The notes under the pieces were generated by a model. The model did no database searches, was not told the DNA's origin, and saw only the letters and a program-made list of their open reading frames with translations. A program made the position numbers and the translations under genes. DNA of 64,000 bases from Teredinibacter haidensis (lineage in GTDB: Bacteria; Pseudomonadota; Gammaproteobacteria; Pseudomonadales; Cellvibrionaceae): the NCBI RefSeq assembly GCF_014211975.1, contig NZ_CP060084.1:1364001-1428000 (forward strand), read 5' to 3'. This document shows, piece by piece, positions 32,101-41,100 of this stretch; the stretch's first letter is position 1, and the number at the start of each line of letters is the position of its first letter.

Positions 32101-35100
32101 TAAAGACGCTGAGGTTTTCTGGAAATCACAGTTAGCAGGTGTTGAGTCGGCCGATCATTTACCGCAAGCAAAGAAAGATATTGACGATAATCAAAAGGGC
32201 GAACAAAGGCTTACAACTACCGTATTGGACGAGCCGTTAAGCAGGTCATTACAAAAGCTCGCGCGTGCATCGGGGTTTACCCTCTCAGCCTTTATACAAA
32301 CAGCGTGGGCGCTACTGCTCAGTAAGTACACTGGCGAACAAGACGTTGTATTCGGCTATGCCATAAGCGGCCGACCAGCAGATCTCGATGGCGTCGAGCG
32401 TATGGTCGGTTTGTTTATTAACTCTCTGCCAATGCGTGTTTCTTTGGGCACTGGTGATTCTCTAGCCGCTAGCATAGAAAAGATACAGAAACAGCAAATG
32501 GATGCTGATGAGCACAATTATGTTGCGCTTGCAGATATTCAAAAATGGGCGGGATTACGGGCCGACACACGTTTGTTCGAATCTCTAGTTGTGCTAGAAA
32601 ACTACCCGCTGGACCCTTCAACGTTAAACAGCGATACACCTGGCACCCTAAAAATACTCGATATTCAAGGGGTAGAGCAAAACGATTTTGCATTGAATCT
32701 TGTTGTGTATCCTGGCGATACAATGGCAATAAAGTTAGTTTACTTATCAGGATTCTATGATGACAGTACCGCTAAGACCATGTTGGCACATTTTTGTAAA
32801 TTGCTATCGGGCATGGTTGTCCGTAGTACTTCAGAATTATCGCAAACTCGGCTATGTGATCTACCGTTACTTAATGACGAAGAAATCCAGCGCGCTGTTT
32901 TTGAATGGAATAATAGCGCTTTAGATATTCCAAATACGGGCACCATTTATGAACTCATTTATGCGCAAGCAATAGATACGCCAAAAAAAGTAGCACTGGT
33001 GATGGATGAGCAATCATGGACCTACAAAGAATTGCTTTCAAAGGTCGATGTTTATAGTCGCTGGTTGCAATCCGAAGGGGTGATATCGGGTGATTTGGTG
33101 GCGATCAGTTTACCAAAGAGCCCCGAACTTATAGCGTGTATTCTTGGCACTATTAAATTGGCGGCGGCCTATATCCCGGTTGCATTAGATTGCCCTAAAG
33201 ATCGACTAGAATTTATCGCATCGGACGCTAATATTCGCGCATTGATTTCGAATAGCGTTGAAAAAGAGCGGTTTAAAAATGTTGAATTTAAAGTTCTATA
33301 TTGCGACACGTTAGATGTAAAGGAATGGCAGCATGAGAAATTAATTGGACCAACAATAATTGAGAATACTGCACACCACCTTGCGTACATTATTTATACC
33401 TCGGGAACTACGGGTCAGCCAAAAGGCGTGGCAATCAGTCATAAAAATCTTATTAACTTTTGTTTTTGGTGTAGATATGATAGTTGGTTAAAGCCTGGCG
33501 AGCGAGCCGCGCAATTTGCTCCATTCACGTTCGACGCCTCAGTTGGTGAATCGTTCGGTGCACTAATGAACGGGGCAGAACTGCACCTACTTAGTGAATC
33601 ACTGATTGAAAATCCCGCAGATGTTGTCGATTATTTAAATCGTCACCATATTGCTTTCACTGCATTTCCTCCATCGTATTTACAACAAATCCAGACGAAA
33701 AACTTGCCGAAGGGGATGACCCTCTTAACCGCAGGTGCTGCGCCCCCGATTGAAAAAGTATCTGAATGGGGTGAACAATGTCGTTATATAAACGCATATG
33801 GCCCAACAGAAACAACCATCTTGTCCTCGGTGTGGCATTACAATCGTGAGACCATTCTTCACGGAAAACTGCCAATTGGCCGCCCTATTTGTAACACTCA
33901 GATGTATGTAGTGGACCAGTATGGTCAGCTTTGCCCGCCGGGAATTAGCGGTGAAATATACATAGGCGGGGCGGGTGTGGCTCGCCAATATTTGAATAAC
34001 GACGAGCTCACGGATAGGCAATTTATCAGTGACCCTTGGCGACAGCGTAATCGGCTTTATCGGTCGGGAGATCTGGGTCGTTGGCTGCAGGACGGCACTA
34101 TTGAGTTTGCTGGTCGTCGCGATCACCAAGTAAAAATTCGTGGCTTCCGCATTGAATTGTCCGGTATCGAATTTCAGTTGCGCCAGCAACCTGAAGTTGA
34201 ACAAGCTTGTGTGTTAGCGAAAACGGTTGGGGCGGACAAGCAATTACTAGCTTGGATTGTTCCGAAGCCTGAAGTGGCTCATTCAAATGCGGTTGACCTA
34301 GTGGCAGAGTTGCGTTCGGAACTACGAAAAAAGCTGGCTCACTATATGATTCCTCAAGGGTTTATGGTCGTTAGTGAGCTGCCAGTAACCGCAAACGGTA
34401 AAATCGATACCAAAGCGTTATTAACAGCAAATATTGACCCCATTTATGAAGGTGGCTATGTTGCGCCGCAAGGGGAATTCCAATGTGCACTTACCAAAAT
34501 ATGGGCAACACTTTTACATATCGACCCCAAAAAACTTAGTACAACGGCCAATTTTTTCGATATTGGTGGTCACTCTTTGTTAGCAACACGAATGGTGACA
34601 GAAATTGCCAATCAACTCGGCGTCAAAATCGAGATTCGTGATGTTTTCGAAATGAGCAATATAGCGAAGCTCGCGGAATTAATTGGTAGTGGTACAACGC
34701 CCGACGCACTGGACAGCATTTCAGTGATTGATCGCAACAAGCATCTTCCTGCGTCGTTTTCGCAGCAAAGATTATGGTTTATCGACCAACTAGAATCTGG
34801 TAGTGCGCAATATAATCAGCCATTGTTTTTACGGCTAGAAGGCTGCATTAAAATACATGCTTTACAAAAGGCATTAGATTCGGTAGTCGAAAGACACGAG
34901 GTTCTACGGACGCGTTTTATTACTGAAAGCGGAGAACCTCATTTACAAATAGACCCTACCAGCAGTGTGCCAGTAAAGATTTTCGATATCAGCAGTATTT
35001 CTCAAAAAGAAAAATTGGTTGAAGAAGGAAAAATTATTCAGGAGGAGATTGGTATCCCTTTTAACCTGCAAGATGGGTTAAAACTACGTACAACCTTGAT

Positions 35101-38100
35101 CATTAAATCTGAAATTGAATCAATCTTGGCGATCACCTTGCACCACATCGCCTCCGATGGCTGGTCTTTCTCCCTTTTGATTGAAGAAATATCGGCTCTT
35201 TATCAAGAGTTCGTCACCGGTGAAGTTTCTTGCTTACCTGTCCTGAAAATCCAATATACGGATTACGCAGCATGGCAAAGAAATACCTTGCAAGGTAAAA
35301 ATTTAGAGGTTTTAAGCGACTATTGGAAAGTACAGCTTGCTGATTTACCGCCAGCGCATAAAATCCCACTGGATTTTCCCCGGCCTTCGACCCAGAGCTA
35401 TAGTGGCGAAGTGTTTGTTCAACATATTGGCCCCGAATTAACGGTTGCACTACGACAGCTTGCACAAAAACATAACACCACCTTGTTTATGGCTTTACAA
35501 GCATGTTTTTCTGTATTGTTCAGTCGTTATAGCGGTGAAGAAGATATTGTAATCGGTACGCCAATTGCGAATCGCGAGCAACCAGAAGTAGCACCGCTCA
35601 TTGGGTTTTTCGTTAATACGCTAGTGTTGCGCAACCAGGTATCGATGGATATGCGATTCGATGAAGTGCTATTGCATTGTCGTGAAGTTGCCCTAGACGC
35701 GTATGCCCATCAGCAAATGCCTTTTGATCTACTTGTCGAAGAATTACAACCTGAACGCAGCCTAAGTTACAACCCGCTTTTCCAAGTGATGTTTGCATTG
35801 GAGAATATTGATAGCCGTAGAAAAATTCAGTTGCCAGATTTAACCTTGGCAGCTATGGAGAATCCTGTACAGGTAATGGCCCAATTTGATCTTTCTCTCG
35901 ATATTGCAGAGGGGAATGACCAGCTTGAAGCCGTATGGAGCTACGCAAGTGACCTGTTCAAGGCCAGCACCGTAGAACGGATGGCAGGGCATTTCGAGCA
36001 ATTGCTGAAATCTGTCTGTGAACATCCAGGGTGTACGATTGGTAAGCTGCCAATGATATCTTCGGATGAAAAACGTCAATTGCTGCAGGAATTTAATTTG
36101 CCGCTGCAACCCGAATTGTTTAGCCACAGTTGGCCGGAATTATTTAAATCGCAAGTATTAAAAAGTCCAGACAGTATAGTTGCTGTATGTGAAAGCCAAT
36201 CGCTGACATTTTCTGACTTGGATAGGCTGTCGTTAAATTTAGCTAAGGCATTTAACGCCATGGGGGTTGGTCAGGATTGTATTGTCGGTCTTCTTGAAGA
36301 TCGAGGTATTGACTTACTCGTAATGATAGTGGCTGTGCTTCGCGCTGGCGCGGCCTACTTACCGTTAGACCCCACACAGCCAAAAAATCGCTGGCTTGAA
36401 ATTCTGAACGACTCATCCCCAGACCTTCTGGTTGTTGGCGATAATTACGCCGATCAAGTGCTTTGGTTGGAAAGTTCATGGATAAACCCAAGACTCGCCA
36501 CACTTACGGAAGTGCGCAATTATGAATACGATTCTACCCGTGAATTACAGGATGTCGCGTTAACCGATTTGGCGTATGTGATATTCACTTCGGGTTCTAC
36601 AGGTAAACCGAAGGGCGTAATGATTGAACACCAGGGCATGATAAATAACATGCTTTCAAAGGTTAAGCCTCTTGGCTTAAGTGACAACGACGTTATCGCC
36701 CAAACAGCCTCGCAGTGCTTTGACATTTCGGTTTGGCAGTTTTTGACTGCGCCGATTATCGGAGCCACGGTGGTAATATTCACCAACGAAACAACTCGAG
36801 ACCCTCAAGCACTGGCTGAATTGCTATACCGTCATAGTGTTTCGATTTGGGAGCCGGTACCGTCTGTAATTCAATCTATATTACCGTTAGGTCGTGATCT
36901 GCCTTCTTTACGCTGGGTATTACCTACTGGCGAAGCGTTGATGTCAGGCTTAGTTGAACGGTGGTTTAGGCAGTATCCCCGTGTGCCATTAATGAACGCC
37001 TACGGGCCGGCAGAATGTTCGGATGATGTTTCTTTTCAGCCTATATATGGCCCAGTGGAATGCGTTTTAATCGGTAAACCCGTCGCGAATGCTCGATTAC
37101 ATGTTGTAGACAGGGACTTGAATTTACTTTCAATCGGTATTATTGGAGAGCTTGCGATTTCCGGTCCGGTTGTAGGGCGAGGCTATTTACATCGTGAAGA
37201 CCTTACCCATGAGGCATTTAAAATTAATCCCTATACGCTGGATAAATGGGACAATCGTCTATACCTTACGGGCGATTTGGTCAAACGCCACGAAGACGGG
37301 AGCTTGGAATATATTGGGCGTAAAGACTCACAAGTTAAAATTCGTGGTTTCCGTATAGAGCTTGGTGAAATTGAATCACGATTTTCGCAGTATCCTGCGG
37401 TAAAAGAAGCTGTCGTTAAGGTTGTCAGTGTTGATGATGACGATAAACGTCTAATTGCGTATGTCGTTATCGATCCCAGCGCTAAGGTTACAGTCGAAGA
37501 TTTGCGCGAATCCATTCGGTCTGAGTTGCCGGAATATATGGTGCCTACTTGGCTGGTATCTCTGGATTCAATTCCGTTAACGGCTAACGGTAAAGTTGAT
37601 ACAAAATCGCTGCCGGAACCGGACACATCACATTTACATACAGAAAATTATGTTGCTCCTGAAGGCGATATAGAACACCTGTTAGCTCAATGTTGGCAGT
37701 CTGTATTAAAAGTTGAGCGGGTTGGTCGACGTGACAATTTTTTCAATATGGGTGGTCATTCGTTACTGGTGATGAAGCTTATGGAATTGCTTCGTAATCA
37801 GGGTTTGAATATGAATGTTAGATCAATATTTGAAACCGAAGATCTTGCAGAGTTAGCTGAATCCTTGACGCGACAAACTGATAACGATCTGTTTGTCGCG
37901 CCGCCGAACAAAATACCGGAGGGCTGTGAAAGAATCACGCCGAATATGCTGCCGTTGATCGCACTTACTGACGATCAGATTACTTTAATCGCCAACCAGG
38001 TTCCCGGTGGCCACAGTAATATTCAGGACATTTATCCTTTAACACCGTTGCAGGAAGGAATCCTATTTGATCATCTAGTCAGCGAAGTGGGAGACACATA

Positions 38101-41100
38101 CTTAGCTTCCATCCTGCTAGGCTTTGAAACGAAAGAGATTCTTGATCGTTACTTATCTGCCCTTCGTCAATTGATTGGTCGGCATGACTCTTTGCGAACT
38201 GCAATTCTCTGGGAAGACTTGCCTCGCGCGATTCAAGTGGTTTATAAAAATGCAGAACTGGAGACTATCAATGTAGATTTAAATCCGAACCGTGATGCCG
38301 TGGAACAGTTCGAGGAAATGATGGGGCTCGAGGGACGTCACATCGATCTACGAAAAGCACCCATTGTTGGTTTAATGATCGCGAAAAATCCCGAAAATGG
38401 CATGTGGCTGGTATTGCAACAACAGCACCATTTGATTTGCGACCAGGTCTCTATGGAAATTGAATTTGGCGATATTGTTGCCTTTTGGAATAATAAGGGC
38501 GAAAGCTTGGAGCCTCCGGTACCGTACCGTGAATTTGTGGCTCACACCATGCACCGCGCGGAAACTTGCGATGCACAAGAGTATTTCCGTAAATCTTTGG
38601 CTGGTGTCGATGAGCCTACAGCGCCTTTTGGATTAATGGATATTTATCGCGGCGGGAAAAGCACCACAGAATTTGAATACACCTTAGCAACCGAGTTAAC
38701 GCAACGGTTACGTCGAAGTGCATACACATTGGGCGCCTCACCCGCGGCCATATTTCACTTGGCTTGGGGCTTGGTTTTGGCGCGTTGCTGCAACCGCGAT
38801 GATGTGGTGTTTGGCACGGTAACGTCGGGTCGCTTACAGGGTACGAATGGTGCAGACAGAATATTTGGATTGTTTATTAATATGCTGCCATTCCGTTTGC
38901 CCATGGCACATCTTTCTGTTGCCGATGCGCTTACTTTTACGCGCGAAAAGCTAGTTGAATTGCTGAATTATGAACAGGCGCCGTTGGTTGAGGTTCAGCG
39001 TTGCTCAGAGCTTCCTGGGTCCACGCCTTTATTTAGCGCGATATTAAACTTCCGGCACGATGCAAATCGAAAGGTTGACCTGGAAAATGTAATAGAGGGG
39101 GTAAAGCTTCTCAAAGCACCTGGTGACATCAGTAATTATTTATTCGATATGTCAGTCAGCGACGAAGGTACTGGATTCACGCTAACCGCAAGTATTGACG
39201 AATCCATAGGCTCAGAACGAATTATGGGTTATATGTGTCGCGCGCTAAATGAAATCAGCCGGGCGCTGGATGACGCTCCGGAAACGCATTTGCTATCGCT
39301 GCCAGTACTTTCAGATAAGGAACAAGCTCAATTATTATCAGAATTTAACTATCCGTTTCAACGCAATTTGTTCAGTAGTCCCTGGACAGATCTGTTTTCG
39401 GACCAAGTTGCTAAAACGCCTAATAAGATCGTCGCAGAGTGTAATGGAGATTCTCTTACCTTTTCGGAGCTCGATAAGAAGTCAGACAATCTTGCCAAAA
39501 GGATTATTATCAAGGGCATCGGCAAGGGCTGTATTGTTGGTTTATTGGACAATCGGGGCCTTGACTTACTGACTATGATTGTTGGTGTTTTGAAATCTGG
39601 TGCGGCCTATTTACCACTTGATCCGACACAACCGACGAAGCGTTGGCTAGAAATCCTTAGGGACTCAAAGCCAGACTTACTGTTGGTTGGAAACAGTTTT
39701 GACGAGGAAATTTGTTGGCTAAAAGGTGAGTGGACAGCGGAAATAATTATTACGTTAAACGATACTGAGCAGGTGGTTCTCGACGATCAGATAGAGCTAC
39801 CTGATATTGAATTACGTGATCTTGCCTATGTTATTTTCACCTCTGGTTCAACCGGAAAACCCAAAGGAGTAATGATCGAACATATGGGTATGGTGAACAA
39901 CATGCTGACTAAAGTAGCACCTCTAGGCTTAACTGAAGGGGATGTTATCGCACAAACAGCGTCTCAATGTTTCGATATTTCAGTTTGGCAGTTTCTTACG
40001 GCTCCCATCCTCGGGGCTAAAGTGGTGATTGTTGACAATGAAACCACGCGCGATGCTCAAGCCTTGGTTGAATGTTTGAGTCGTAACGGCGTGACCATTT
40101 GGGAGCCGGTACCATCCGTAATTCAAGCCTTATTACCTCTCGCCCACCCTTTACCTACCATGCGCTGGGTATTACCTACTGGCGAGGCGTTAGTGTCTGG
40201 ATTGGTTGATCGCTGGTTTAAGCAATATCCCAACGTGCCGATGATGAATGCCTATGGTCCTGCGGAATGTTCCGACGACGTCGCCTTCCAGCCTATTACA
40301 GGGCCTGTCGAGCGCGTGTACATCGGTAAACCTGTGCCCAATGCGAAATTACATGTGGTTGATCGTCATTTGGCACTCTTGCCTGTTGGTGTGATCGGTG
40401 AGTTAGCGATCTCGGGGCCAGTTGTAGGGAGAGGGTATTTACATCGCCCTGAGCTTACCGACGAAGTGTTTAGAGCAAATCCCTATGCTCAAGATGAGCT
40501 TGATACCCGGTTGTATCTTACTGGTGATCTGGTGAAACGCCACGAAGATGGTAATCTGGAGTACATCGGCCGTAAAGATTTCCAAGTGAAGGTTCGTGGG
40601 TTCCGCATTGAATTGGGAGAGATAGAGTCGCGTTTATCACAACACCCAGGTGTTAAAGAAGTGGTGGTTGCCGCACTAGCCAACGCGCAAGGAGACAAAT
40701 ATTTAGTCGCTTACGTTATATTTGAAGGCAATACGTTTTCGAAGGAGCAATTGTCCGACTACCTTGCGGCAGAGCTTCCTGATTACATGTTACCAAGTAT
40801 CTATGTGACTCTCGATGCTATGCCATTAAACAATAACGGAAAAATTGACCGTAAATCCCTGCCAGAACCCGAAATTTCCAGTGCTCAAATGCACGAATTT
40901 GAAAAACCCGAGAGCGAAATTGAAATAAAAATGGCGCAAACTTGGCAGGAAATACTAAACCTGGAGAAGGTCGGGAGGAACGATAACTTCTTCGATCTAG
41001 GCGGAAATTCAATACTGATTATTCGACTGTTGAGTGAACTGAAAGCGAAGGGTATTGAGCTGCATGCTAACGACATTTACACTCATCGTGTTCTAAAAGA

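Noticed and set aside
33725..34204. Antisense open frame of 159 codons within A3 of the NRPS
   Set aside because: It is a shadow of strongly coding sequence on the + strand, with no ribosome site or recognisable protein pattern. The same applies to other short frames inside the megasynthases.
36110..40880. Recent duplication or assembly artefact of A4 and A5
   Set aside because: The two copies differ at many synonymous sites and in their flanks, so they are an old, real duplication.
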